Shown here: piece after piece, positions 1 to 6,728 of the stretch
Position numbering within the stretch: the stretch's first letter is position 1
How the letters are laid out: the number at the start of each line of letters is the position of its first letter
Source of the DNA: an uncultured Verrucomicrobiota bacterium
GTDB lineage: Bacteria > Verrucomicrobiota > Kiritimatiellia > RFP12 > UBA1067
DNA: 10,125 nt
Reading direction: 5' to 3'
Assembly: GCA_945483525.1 (NCBI GenBank)
Contig: CALYRV010000067.1
Location: forward strand, 1 to 10,125
Notes under the pieces: model-generated
The model's input: the letters and a program-made list of their open reading frames with translations, nothing else
What the model was told of the DNA's origin: nothing
Databases searched by the model: none
Made by a program: the position numbers and the translations under genes

Positions 1-15
1 TTTGCGCTCGTTGCA

Positions 16-107
16 GGAGAGATGGCAGAGCCTGGTTGAATGCACATGACTCGAAATCATGCATACCCGCAAGGGTATCGGGGGTTCGAATCCCTCTCTC
101 TCCGCCA
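16..107 (+). tRNA. tRNA-Ser (anticodon CGA)
   Basis: This is a class II tRNA with a long variable arm. The acceptor stem GGAGAGA (16-22) pairs perfectly with 97-103. The discriminator is G104 and CCA is encoded at 105-107. The anticodon stem is 45-49/57-61 with loop CTCGAAA, giving anticodon CGA (52-54), which reads the serine codon UCG. The variable arm is a 6-bp stem (63-68/73-78) closed by a GCAA loop, the hallmark of tRNA-Ser. The T arm (80-84/92-96, one G-U pair) carries the TTCGAAT loop. Only 15 nt of upstream sequence are visible, so its promoter is outside the window. It lies 12 nt before tRNA-Gly and is probably co-transcribed with it. Confidence 0.97.
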
Positions 108-119
108 AACGTTTATTCT

Positions 120-193
120 GCGGGCGTAATTCAATGGCAGAATAGGAGCTTCCCAAGCTTCTTACGTGGGTTCGATTCCCATCGCCCGCTCCA
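120..193 (+). tRNA. tRNA-Gly (anticodon CCC)
   Basis: The cloverleaf is complete. The acceptor stem GCGGGCG (120-126) pairs with 183-189, the discriminator is T190, and CCA is encoded at 191-193. The D stem is 129-132/140-143. The anticodon stem is 145-149/157-161 with loop TTCCCAA, giving anticodon CCC (152-154), which reads GGG. The T arm is 166-170/178-182 around TTCGATT. A tRNA-Gly with CCC is a minor isoacceptor that supplements the GCC/UCC species. No terminator separates it from hisG, whose start codon lies only 22 nt beyond the CCA, so the mature 3' end is probably produced by processing a longer transcript. Confidence 0.97.
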
Positions 194-215
194 TTGGAAT
201 TAAAAGAATAACAAC

Positions 216-1091
216 ATGGCGATCGTTCTCGGCCTCCCGAAAGGCAGCTTACAGGAATCGACTTTCGCGCTCTTCAAGCGCGCGGGTTTCAATGTCTCCT
301 GTTCTTCTCGTAGCTATTATCCATCCATTGATGACGGGGAGATTAAATGTCGTCTGCTTCGTCCGCAGGAGATGAGCCGTTATGTGAAGCTCGGCAAGAT
401 CGACGCCGGTATCTGCGGTTTTGACTGGATCTACGAGAACGGCAATGTCGGTAAGGTGCAGGAGATCTGCGAGCTCAACTACTCGAAGGCTACCTCCAAT
501 CCCGTCCGTTGGATTGTTGCAGTTCCGAACGATTCCAAGATTAAGTCTGTCAAGGATCTCAACGGCAAGACTATTGCGACCGAGGCCATTGGCATTGTCA
601 AGAACTACCTTAAGAAGAATAAGATCAAGGCGAACGTAGAGTTCTCCTGGGGAGCTACTGAAGTGAAGGCTCCCGAGCTCGTTGATGCGATTGTTGATCT
701 TACTGAGACGGGCAGTTCTCTTCGTGCCAATAACCTCCGCATCGTTGACACGATTCTTGTCTCCACTACGCGGTTCATCGCAAATAAGGAGGCGTGGGCG
801 AATAAGGCGAAGCGGGCCAAGCTTGAGCAGCTTAAGATGCTTCTTCTCGGAGCTCTTGAGGCTCAGCGTCGGGTGCTTCTCAAGTGCAATGCTCCGGCGA
901 AGACGCTTGAGAAGGTGGTGAAGGCGATGCCCGCGCTTCATGCTCCAACCATCAACAAGCTTCATGACGCAGATTGGTTCGCGGTTGAGTCGGTTGTTGA
1001 AGAGAGGTTGGTCCGTGATATTATTCCGTTGCTCAAGGAAGCTGGAGCTACCGGAATCATTGAGCTTCCGCTCAATAAGATAATTTTCTGA
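216..1091 (+). CDS. hisG: ATP phosphoribosyltransferase, long form (HisG)
   Basis: HisG catalyses the first step of histidine synthesis in the cytoplasm, joining ATP and PRPP to give phosphoribosyl-ATP. The 291-aa length fits the long family, which carries its own C-terminal regulatory domain and needs no HisZ. The N-terminus (GLPKGSLQEST, about residues 6-16) and the GKIDAGICGFDW segment (60-71) are typical of the periplasmic-binding-like catalytic fold. The PRPP-binding loop DAIVDLTETGSSLRANNL spans about 157-174. The last 90 residues, ending in the GATGIIELPLNKII segment (277-290), match the ACT-like histidine-feedback domain. The ATG follows an A-rich stretch with only a weak Shine-Dalgarno. 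No other his gene is present. It sits between tRNA-Gly and the bS22-like gene and probably shares their transcript. Confidence 0.95.
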   Translation: MAIVLGLPKGSLQESTFALFKRAGFNVSCSSRSYYPSIDDGEIKCRLLRPQEMSRYVKLGKIDAGICGFDWIYENGNVGKVQEICELNYSKATSNPVRWIVAVPNDSKIKSVKDLNGKTIATEAIGIVKNYLKKNKIKANVEFSWGATEVKAPELVDAIVDLTETGSSLRANNLRIVDTILVSTTRFIANKEAWANKAKRAKLEQLKMLLLGALEAQRRVLLKCNAPAKTLEKVVKAMPALHAPTINKLHDADWFAVESVVEERLVRDIIPLLKEAGATGIIELPLNKIIF

Positions 1092-1127
1092 GTCAGAAAC
1101 GGCCTAGCTAGCCGAAACAAAACAATC

Positions 1128-1133
1128 AAAGGA
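1128..1133 (+). promoter_or_regulatory. Ribosome-binding site of the bS22-like gene
   Basis: AAAGGA lies 8 nt before the ATG at 1142, a near-ideal Shine-Dalgarno. This is the main reason to accept such a short reading frame as a gene. The A-rich context with AAAGGAAAA closely resembles the leader of ilvE at 5681-5690. Confidence 0.75.
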
Positions 1134-1141
1134 AAATCACC

Positions 1142-1231
1142 ATGGGTTCCATCAAGAAGAAAAGGCGCAAAAAAATGTCCAAGCATAAATACGACAAGCG
1201 TATGAAGGCTATGCGCCATAAGACCAAGTAA
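1142..1231 (+). CDS. bS22-like small ribosomal protein (AURKAIP1/COX24 domain)
   Basis: The 29-codon frame begins MGSIKKKRRKKMSKHKY and ends RHKTK. It is extremely basic, with Lys and Arg making up about half of the residues. It closely resembles, from memory, the bS22 protein of mycobacterial 30S subunits, which begins MGSVIKKRRKRMSKKKH, and the tiny AURKAIP1/COX24-domain proteins annotated in Bacteroidota. The GS-(hydrophobic)-KKRRKKMSKHK core is the family signature. It is therefore probably a structural component of the small ribosomal subunit that binds 16S rRNA. A clear Shine-Dalgarno precedes the ATG and a strong terminator starts 5 nt after the TAA. It lies 50 nt downstream of hisG. 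Automated gene callers easily miss a frame this short. Identification is by sequence similarity recalled by eye. Confidence 0.88.
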   Translation: MGSIKKKRRKKMSKHKYDKRMKAMRHKTK

Positions 1232-1235
1232 GCGT

Positions 1236-1263
1236 AAAGGCCCGGTGATGAACCGGGCCTTTT
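1236..1263 (+). terminator. Intrinsic terminator after the bS22-like gene
   Basis: An 11-bp perfect stem (1236-1246 with 1252-1262) encloses a 5-nt loop GATGA and runs into TTTT. The stem core GGCCCGGT/ACCGGGCC is GC-rich. Its A-side partners make it partly bidirectional, but no gene converges from the right. It closes the tRNA-hisG-bS22 transcription unit. Confidence 0.9.
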
Positions 1264-1278
1264 GCTGTGACGTTGAAC

Positions 1279-1364
1279 TTAGTTGGAGTAAATAGTTCGA
1301 GTTGGAGAAAGGAAGGTGACTTTCTCACGTCCGTTCTCCAACTCCAACTCATCACTCTAACTAA
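1279..1364. repeat. Intergenic imperfect palindrome with GTTGGAG units
   Basis: Two inverted arms of 31 nt (1279-1309 and 1334-1364) match at 26 of 31 positions by hand alignment. The innermost 11 bp (1299-1309/1334-1344, GAGTTGGAGAA) are perfect. The 24-nt centre contains a further small stem, GTGA/TCAC (1316-1319/1325-1328), so the whole unit could form one long interrupted hairpin. Each arm is itself built from degenerate GTTGGAG-type units. It has no coding content and no U-tract, so it is not an ordinary terminator. The left arm also resembles the alaS leader repeat at 8424-8452 (21 of 29 positions). It is probably a dispersed genomic repeat, although an mRNA-structure role before exbB is possible. 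Confidence 0.75.
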
Positions 1365-1380
1365 AACAATAGGTTGGTAA

Positions 1381-1749
1381 ATGAGAAAACTGATTGAAAC
1401 TTTTCTCGCCGGCGGACCGGTCATGTGGCCGATTTTGGGGCTTTCGGTGCTGGGCCTCGCCGTCTTGGTGTGGAAGGCGTTAGAGGTGCGGTCGGGCAAG
1501 AAGGATCGCAAGGGACTGACGCTGGTTTCTACGATCATCACGGCTGAGCCTATGCTCGGGATTCTCGGCACGGTGATCGGCATTATGCAGACTTTCAGGT
1601 CGCTCAACGGGGTGGACGGCGTGGTCAATCCGATGTCGGCGACCGCCGGTATCGGCGAGGCGTTGATTACGACGGCCGCCGGGCTTATTGCCTCGTTGAT
1701 TTTGCTCTTCCCGTACAATGTCATTGATGACCGCTGTTCGGATGATTGA
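1381..1749 (+). CDS. exbB: Small MotA/TolQ/ExbB-family proton-channel subunit
   Basis: This inner-membrane channel subunit should couple the proton-motive force to outer-membrane transport or envelope maintenance together with ExbD. TM1 lies at about residues 14-33. The segment from about residue 50 to 112 carries the family core: the LGILGTVIG motif of TM2 and the GIGEALITTAAGL motif of TM3. T64 and T98 appear to match the conserved threonines of E. coli ExbB TM2 and TM3. At 122 aa it is far shorter than usual (about 200 or more), because the large cytoplasmic segment between TM1 and TM2 is reduced to roughly 15 residues and the C-terminal tail is minimal. The ATG at 1381 follows a weak AGG (1371-1373). 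exbD starts 21 nt after its stop. The tail may be altered by a frameshift (see findings). Confidence 0.85.
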   Translation: MRKLIETFLAGGPVMWPILGLSVLGLAVLVWKALEVRSGKKDRKGLTLVSTIITAEPMLGILGTVIGIMQTFRSLNGVDGVVNPMSATAGIGEALITTAAGLIASLILLFPYNVIDDRCSDD

Positions 1750-1770
1750 AGACCGACGAATGACAGTATA

Positions 1771-2169
1771 ATGTCTCGTAGACGTAGAGGAGTGCGACTG
1801 GAAATGACGTCATTGATGGACGTCATGTTTCTTGTGCTGGTCTTCTTTATTTACTGCATCTTTGACATGGCGGTGCACAAGGGACTCAAGGTTGAGCTTC
1901 CGGATGCCGCTGGTGTTGACGAGAAAGGGGAGCGGATCGTGATTACCATTCTCCCCGACGATTCAATTCAGCTTAACGGCAATCCGACCACGCGTGAGGC
2001 AGTGATCGGCAAGGTTCGCGAACTTAATGCTGTTCATATGAAGTTGCCGGTTCTAATTTCCGGCGATCGAAAGTCATCGCTTGGGCTTGGGATTGAGCTA
2101 CTTTCCCAGCTTAAGGCGTCGGGTGTTGAGAAGGTTTCCTTCCAGGTCTCCGGCATCGTTGCAAAGTAA
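1771..2169 (+). CDS. exbD: Biopolymer transport protein ExbD/TolR
   Basis: ExbD is the partner of ExbB in the proton-driven motor that energises TonB- or Tol-dependent envelope functions. The 132-aa length is normal for the family. A short basic N-terminus (RRRRGVRLE) is followed by one membrane helix, about residues 12-32. This contains TSLMDVMFLVLVFF with the essential proton-carrying aspartate at D17. The remainder is a periplasmic domain of the ExbD type. No separate Shine-Dalgarno is evident; the start lies just after the exbB stop and is probably reached by translational coupling. No tonB, tolA or tolB gene is in the window, so the exact system served cannot be assigned. Confidence 0.93.
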   Translation: MSRRRRGVRLEMTSLMDVMFLVLVFFIYCIFDMAVHKGLKVELPDAAGVDEKGERIVITILPDDSIQLNGNPTTREAVIGKVRELNAVHMKLPVLISGDRKSSLGLGIELLSQLKASGVEKVSFQVSGIVAK

Positions 2170-2177
2170 TATCGCTA

Positions 2178-2206
2178 TTGTGAAAAACGCTGGGATTTGA
2201 TATAAT
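2178..2206 (+). promoter_or_regulatory. Sigma-70-type extended -10 promoter for the DUF2723 gene
   Basis: A perfect -10 box TATAAT (2201-2206) is preceded by an extended TGA element (2198-2200). Seventeen nucleotides upstream lies TTGTGA (2178-2183), a 4-of-6 match to the -35 consensus. Transcription would start near 2213, leaving a leader of only about 13 nt before the ATG at 2226. The string ATTTGATATA is shared with the putative alaS promoter. Confidence 0.8.
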
Positions 2207-2225
2207 TTCCAGAAAGTTTTTGCGT

Positions 2226-5200
2226 ATGAAAAATAAGTTTTTCACGAAGCTCGATTGGGCGGCGTTCTGGACGGCCACTCTCGTAACGTTCGCGGTTTAT
2301 TTTTATACCCTCGGTCCGTCGGTCGGATTGGAGGATTCCGGCGAACTCGCTACAGCCGCCGCTCACCTTGGCGTTCCTCATCCTCCGGGGTATCCGTTCT
2401 GGACTTTCTGCTCCTGGATTTTCTGCAAGCTCTTCTCCTTCGTGACCTACATGGGTCATCCGACGCCGGCCTGGTGTGTTTCGCTCTGTTCCGCGACCTT
2501 CGGCGCTTTCGCCGCGGGTTTCACCGCGATGCTGTTATGCTGCTCTTCTCGCGACTTTATCGGCGATGATGATTTAACCCGAACCACGAACGACGAACCG
2601 CGAAACACGAATTGGCTCTCCTTTGGCGGCGGTGTCGCGGGTGCGCTCGCGTTCTCGCTTTCGCCAGTTGAATGGTCGCAGTCGACGATCGTCGAGATCT
2701 ATTCGCTTAACGCGTTCTTCCTGATGTGGGTGTTTCTGCTGACCTACCGCTGGATGAGGAAGCCGTCCGACAAGATCCTGTGGATGACGGCGTTCATTTT
2801 CGGGCTAGGGTTGACGAACTACCAGGTGCTGCTGTTCGCGATCGTGCCGCTGGCGCTCGTGATCCTGATGCAGAACCCAGGGATGTTCCGTGACGTATTC
2901 ATCTACCTCTGTCCGGTGGCGATGACCTATCAGATCCTGCAGGTTGGGCAGCTCAACCGCATGAGCATTGAGATGTCTTCCGACTCAATCGCGAAGCACC
3001 TTCCCGTCCTGGGGAACGCGAAGGAGCTGGTGACGACGCCGTCGTCGACGGCGATCGTCCTCGGGCTTTTGCTGCTGGTCGGCGCCGTGGTCGCGGCGGC
3101 GGTCTTCGCGCAGAAGGGTGACAAGATCCGTGCCCGCAAGGCGGCGCTCTACGTCGGTGGAGCCGGCGCGGCGATTCTGTTCCTTTCCGCGTTCGTCTTC
3201 ACTTCCGGGCAGTACTGGGCGGGTGAGTTCGAGACGGTTGTTGCGCCGTTGATCGCCCCCTGGCGCTATGCGATGATCGGCGCGTTCATCGCTGGTTCCG
3301 TCGCACTGGCGGTCGCTTCAACGCTCGAGGAAGAGCGGTTTAATAAGTACCTTTTCGCGGCGGCGGGGCTGGCGGCAGTCGCGGTACTGCTGGCGATCAC
3401 GGTGCCGCAGGCATCCGAGCTCGGATACCGCGGCGAGGCCTATCCGTGGTGGAAGTCGACGCTGATGTTCTGGGCTGCAATGGTGACGCTTTTTGCGCTC
3501 TGTTGGTTCACGCCGAAGGGGCTATCGTTCGCGGTGCCGGTCGCGGGGCTCCATCTTGCGGGCTTCATCCTCCTCAAGCACGGCGCGATGAACGGGCTCA
3601 CCCACCCGTGCTCTTGGTGGTTTTGCTGGCCGATTGCGTGGAATTTCATCCTGCTTGCGCTCGCGTGGGCGACGCTGCCGAACGGCAGGTCGGTCGCGGG
3701 GGCGGCGTTTTTCACCCAGCTCGGCGCGGCGTTCTACGCCTACATGCCGATCGCGTCTGATCTCCGGAATCCGCCGATGAACTGGGGTTATCCGCGCACC
3801 TGGGAGGGATTCAAGCATGCGCTCGAGCGCGGACAGTACGAGGCGATTACGTTCCACATGCCGACCTGGGACGGCATCAAGGGCTATTTCAAGGACGTGA
3901 TGCTGCAGTTCACCGACGTACTCGCGCTGATGGCGCTCGTGCCGTTTGCGCTCGGACAGTGGTCCGTAAGGAAGGAGCATCGCAGGCTCTTCTGGAAGTG
4001 GATGGGCGCGGCGTTCAGTTGCTTCCTGCTGATGTCAGTGCTCCTGATCGGTCTCGCCAACGTCAAGGGCGACATCCAGGACGGCTTCATTCAGAAAGTG
4101 AAGTTCATCTCGTCCCACGCGATGATCGCGCTCTGGATCGGCTATGGTGTTGTCTTCGTCGGAGCGCTTCTGAGGCGCTGGGTGCCGGTAAAGATCTATG
4201 CCGCGGCCGCGATCCTGATCGCGCTCGTGTTCCCGATTTACGACAACTACTGCAACGATCAGATCGTGTTCGAGCTCGGCGGTGCGGAGCAGAACGGGCA
4301 CACCTTCGGGTGGCAGTTCGGCGCGTATCAGCTGGACGGCGCGAAGGCGATCAACGAGCAGTTGGTCGCGGATGAGGAGCCGCTCCCCGATCCGACCTAT
4401 CCGCCTCCGATGGAGCCGCAAGCGATCTTTTTTGGCGGCACCGATCCGGGGAGGTTCGTCCCGACGTACATGATCTATTCGGCGAATTTCCGTCCCGATG
4501 TCTACCTCATCACCCAGAACGCTCTTGCCGACGACACCTACATGTCCGTCGAGCGCGATCTTTACGGCGACGAGATCTGGATTCCATCGAAGGAGGATTC
4601 CGCGGAGGCGTTCAACATTTATGTTGACGAAGTCCAGCGCGGGGTTCGGCAGGCGAACGGCGATCTCAGAATCGAGAACGGGCGCGTCCAGGTGACGGGT
4701 GCGCTCGGTGTGATGGAGATCAACGGCATCCTCACGAAGATGATGTTCGACCACGACCGGTTGCACAACGCCTTCTACGTCGAGGAGTCGTACGTGATCC
4801 CGTGGATGTACCCGTATCTCTCTCCGCACGGGCTGATCATGAAGATTAATGCGGAGAAGACGCCTTATGATGCGAAGCGTGCGGCGCAGGACGCCGATTT
4901 CTGGGACTGGTACGTGCGCCGGCTCACGAAGGATCCGATGTATCGCCGTGACTTCGCGGGCCAGAAGTCGTTCTCGAAACTGCGCTCCGCGATCGCGGGG
5001 CTCTATAATAAGCAGGGGCGCTACCGCGAGGGTGCACAAGCGTTCCGCGAGGCGTGTCTTCTTTATCCGATTTCGCCAGAGGCGGGCTTTCGTTACGCGC
5101 AGGAATGTCTGTTGCCGTTCCGTCGTTATGACGTGGCTCTTGAACTGATGGACTACACCGATCTCATGGATCCGCATAATCGCCGTACCGGCAATCTTCG

Positions 5201-5657
5201 TGCCTACATTGAGCGGGTCATCAAGCTCACGGCGGACGTTGAGCGGTTGGAGCTTAAGCGGCGCGATCCTAAGAAATTTTCGGCGCAGGATTCGTTCGAG
5301 CTCGCTACTTGTTACTACGAGATGGGCCGCCTGATGGAGTCCGCTCGTCTTTTGAAGCCGCTTGCCGGTTCGCTCCGCGATCTTGCCACGATGCGTTCAG
5401 TTGCGAGGATATTTTCTGAAGCCGGAATGACAGAAGACGCCGAGATGCTGTTGGAGCGCTGTGTGCGCACCGAGACTAGAGACTGGACTCTTTGGGTGGA
5501 GTATGCAAAGATTCAGTATCGTCGTGGCAAGGCGGTGCCCTCGCAGCAGAGTTTTCTTCAGGCATATCGGATTGATAAGGACGCCGTTTATGCTAGGTTG
5601 CTCAAGGATGAGGAGCTACAGAAGCTGGCAATGCCGCTGTTTCAGCGGCGTAAGTGA
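2226..5657 (+). CDS. DUF2723 (GT117-like) membrane protein with TPR-like C-terminal region
   Basis: This 1143-aa protein has a polytopic membrane half (to about residue 672) and a soluble half. The DUF2723 signature lies at about 29-58: a TLGPSVGLEDSGE segment with the acidic D37/E40 pair, then GVPHPPGYP. It continues with SPVEWSQSTIVEIYSLNAFF (146-165) and an RNPPMNWGYPRTW loop (about 512-524). DUF2723 proteins are related to protein O-mannosyltransferases (CAZy GT117), so transfer of a lipid-linked sugar to exported proteins is the likely role, though the substrate is unknown. Helical TPR-like repeats are visible near 917-948, 1024-1047, 1056-1081 and 1087-1117. I chose the ATG at 2226 over TTG at 2220 because it leaves room after the promoter. 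A heptamer repeat interrupts the frame at residues 119-130. ilvE follows after 38 nt. Confidence 0.9.
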   Translation: MKNKFFTKLDWAAFWTATLVTFAVYFYTLGPSVGLEDSGELATAAAHLGVPHPPGYPFWTFCSWIFCKLFSFVTYMGHPTPAWCVSLCSATFGAFAAGFTAMLLCCSSRDFIGDDDLTRTTNDEPRNTNWLSFGGGVAGALAFSLSPVEWSQSTIVEIYSLNAFFLMWVFLLTYRWMRKPSDKILWMTAFIFGLGLTNYQVLLFAIVPLALVILMQNPGMFRDVFIYLCPVAMTYQILQVGQLNRMSIEMSSDSIAKHLPVLGNAKELVTTPSSTAIVLGLLLLVGAVVAAAVFAQKGDKIRARKAALYVGGAGAAILFLSAFVFTSGQYWAGEFETVVAPLIAPWRYAMIGAFIAGSVALAVASTLEEERFNKYLFAAAGLAAVAVLLAITVPQASELGYRGEAYPWWKSTLMFWAAMVTLFALCWFTPKGLSFAVPVAGLHLAGFILLKHGAMNGLTHPCSWWFCWPIAWNFILLALAWATLPNGRSVAGAAFFTQLGAAFYAYMPIASDLRNPPMNWGYPRTWEGFKHALERGQYEAITFHMPTWDGIKGYFKDVMLQFTDVLALMALVPFALGQWSVRKEHRRLFWKWMGAAFSCFLLMSVLLIGLANVKGDIQDGFIQKVKFISSHAMIALWIGYGVVFVGALLRRWVPVKIYAAAAILIALVFPIYDNYCNDQIVFELGGAEQNGHTFGWQFGAYQLDGAKAINEQLVADEEPLPDPTYPPPMEPQAIFFGGTDPGRFVPTYMIYSANFRPDVYLITQNALADDTYMSVERDLYGDEIWIPSKEDSAEAFNIYVDEVQRGVRQANGDLRIENGRVQVTGALGVMEINGILTKMMFDHDRLHNAFYVEESYVIPWMYPYLSPHGLIMKINAEKTPYDAKRAAQDADFWDWYVRRLTKDPMYRRDFAGQKSFSKLRSAIAGLYNKQGRYREGAQAFREACLLYPISPEAGFRYAQECLLPFRRYDVALELMDYTDLMDPHNRRTGNLRAYIERVIKLTADVERLELKRRDPKKFSAQDSFELATCYYEMGRLMESARLLKPLAGSLRDLATMRSVARIFSEAGMTEDAEMLLERCVRTETRDWTLWVEYAKIQYRRGKAVPSQQSFLQAYRIDKDAVYARLLKDEELQKLAMPLFQRRK
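2580..2614 (+). repeat. In-gene heptamer tandem repeat (CGAANNN x5)
   Basis: Five consecutive 7-mers read CGAACCA, CGAACGA, CGAACCG, CGAAACA and CGAATTG. They lie inside the DUF2723 gene and are translated without breaking the frame as RTTNDEPRNTNW (residues about 119-130), a polar stretch in the loop between hydrophobic segments at about 85-105 and 134-150. A 7-nt period is not a codon multiple, so it does not come from peptide repetition. It looks like a short repeat inserted into, or expanded within, a tolerant loop. Confidence 0.75.
5631..5651 (+). other. Hairpin overlapping the end of the DUF2723 gene
   Basis: GCCGCTG (5633-5639), loop TTT, and CAGCGGC (5643-5649) form a perfect 7-bp stem, extendable to 9 bp with a G-U and an A-T pair. 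It ends 3 nt before the TGA stop at 5655-5657. No T-tract follows, so it is not a canonical terminator. It could stabilise the mRNA 3' end or attenuate read-through into ilvE, or it may be chance. Confidence 0.45.
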
Positions 5658-5695
5658 TTTAACAATAAAACAATAAAGCAAAAAGGAAAAAGAAA

Positions 5696-6727
5696 ATGGT
5701 AAAAGCACCTAAGAAGGGTATCAAGTGGGAGCAGTTGGGTTTCGGGTTTTCGGACGTCAATTGTCATCTCCGCATGACATGGAAGAACGGCAAGTGGTCC
5801 AAGCCTGTGTTCGTCAGGGATCCGTGGATCAAGATGCACATCGGTGCTGCGTGTCTGCACTATGGGCAGGAGTGCTTTGAGGGCATCAAGGCGTTCCGTC
5901 AGAAGAGCGGCAAGATCGTGATCTTTCGTCCTGACGAAAACGCGAAGCGCATGTATCGCACGGCCGAGCGTACTTGCATGCCGCCGGTTCCGGTGGACGT
6001 GTTCGTCGACGCCTGCAAGGCGATCGTTAAGAAGAATTCCGAATTCGTTCCGCCGTATGGCACGGGAGGATCAATGTATCTCCGTCCGCTGCTGATCGGT
6101 ACGGGTCCTCAGATCGGCGTCGCGCCGGCGAAGGAATATACGTTTATGATCATGGTGATGCCAGTCGGCGCGTACTACAAGGGCGGCATTAAGCCGGTCC
6201 GCGCCGTGATTTATGACGAGTATGATCGTGCGGCACCCCAGGGCATGGGAGACGTCAAGGTTGGCGGCAACTACGCTGCGAGCATTTTTGCCCACGAGAA
6301 GGCGAAGCACAATGGCTGGCCGGTGGAGCTTTATCTCGACGCGAAGACTCATAAATTCGTTGAGGAGTTCGCGACCTCTAATTTTGCGGGCATTTCGAAG
6401 AGCGGCGCGTACGTGACGCCCGATTCTAGGTCGGTTCTGCCGTCCGTTACCAATATGTCGCTCAAACAGTGCGCAAAGGATCTCGGTATCAAGGTGGAGT
6501 GTCGTCCCGTGCCTTATAGCGAGATCAAGAAGTTCCAGGCTGTCGCCGCGCTCGGCACTGCCGTCGTGATCACGCCGGTCTGGGAGATCACTCGGAATAA
6601 GGACGTGATCAAGATCTCTGATCCAGAGCAGGTTCATCCGACGTTGCAGGCGCTTTACGATCGTGTTCAGGGCATTCAGTACGGCACGATTGCGGATAAG
6701 CACCATTGGTGCCTGGAAGTCAAGTGA
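5696..6727 (+). CDS. ilvE: Branched-chain amino acid aminotransferase (type II, class IV PLP enzyme)
   Basis: This cytoplasmic PLP enzyme interconverts leucine, isoleucine and valine with their 2-oxo acids, using glutamate/2-oxoglutarate. The 343-aa length and pattern fit the type II (eukaryote-like) IlvE branch. Visible landmarks are HYGQECFEGIKAF (55-67), RTAERTCMP (88-96), YLRPLLIGTG (128-137) and GDVKVGGNYAAS (185-196) with the PLP Schiff-base lysine K188. These are followed by FVEEFATSNF (221-230), LPSVT (248-252) in the cofactor-binding region, and GTAVVITPV (287-295). A good AAGGA Shine-Dalgarno (5683-5687) lies 8 nt before the ATG in an AT-rich leader. It lies 38 nt after the DUF2723 gene and 33 nt before recJ, so read-through from 2178 is plausible. 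No other ilv/leu genes are adjacent. Confidence 0.95.
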   Translation: MVKAPKKGIKWEQLGFGFSDVNCHLRMTWKNGKWSKPVFVRDPWIKMHIGAACLHYGQECFEGIKAFRQKSGKIVIFRPDENAKRMYRTAERTCMPPVPVDVFVDACKAIVKKNSEFVPPYGTGGSMYLRPLLIGTGPQIGVAPAKEYTFMIMVMPVGAYYKGGIKPVRAVIYDEYDRAAPQGMGDVKVGGNYAASIFAHEKAKHNGWPVELYLDAKTHKFVEEFATSNFAGISKSGAYVTPDSRSVLPSVTNMSLKQCAKDLGIKVECRPVPYSEIKKFQAVAALGTAVVITPVWEITRNKDVIKISDPEQVHPTLQALYDRVQGIQYGTIADKHHWCLEVK

Positions 6728-6728
6728 A

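Noticed and set aside
1100..1114. CGGC-CTAGCTA-GCCG as a terminator after hisG.
   Set aside because: The stem is only 4 bp and no T-run follows; the bS22-like gene lies just beyond.
1767..1772. A perfect TATAAT at the exbD start codon, as a promoter.
   Set aside because: It overlaps the ATG itself and has no -35 at proper spacing, so transcription would begin inside the gene.
1209..1826. Minus-strand open frame across exbB and the palindrome.
   Set aside because: It runs through the terminator and opposite ExbB motifs, with no domain signal.
2220..2225. TTG at 2220 as start of the DUF2723 protein.
   Set aside because: The ATG at 2226 is two codons downstream and fits better with the short leader predicted from the promoter.
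4035..5177. Long open frame on the minus strand inside the DUF2723 gene.
   Set aside because: It is antisense to a well-supported gene, is Arg/Leu/Val-rich as expected from reading such codons backwards, and has no recognisable domain.
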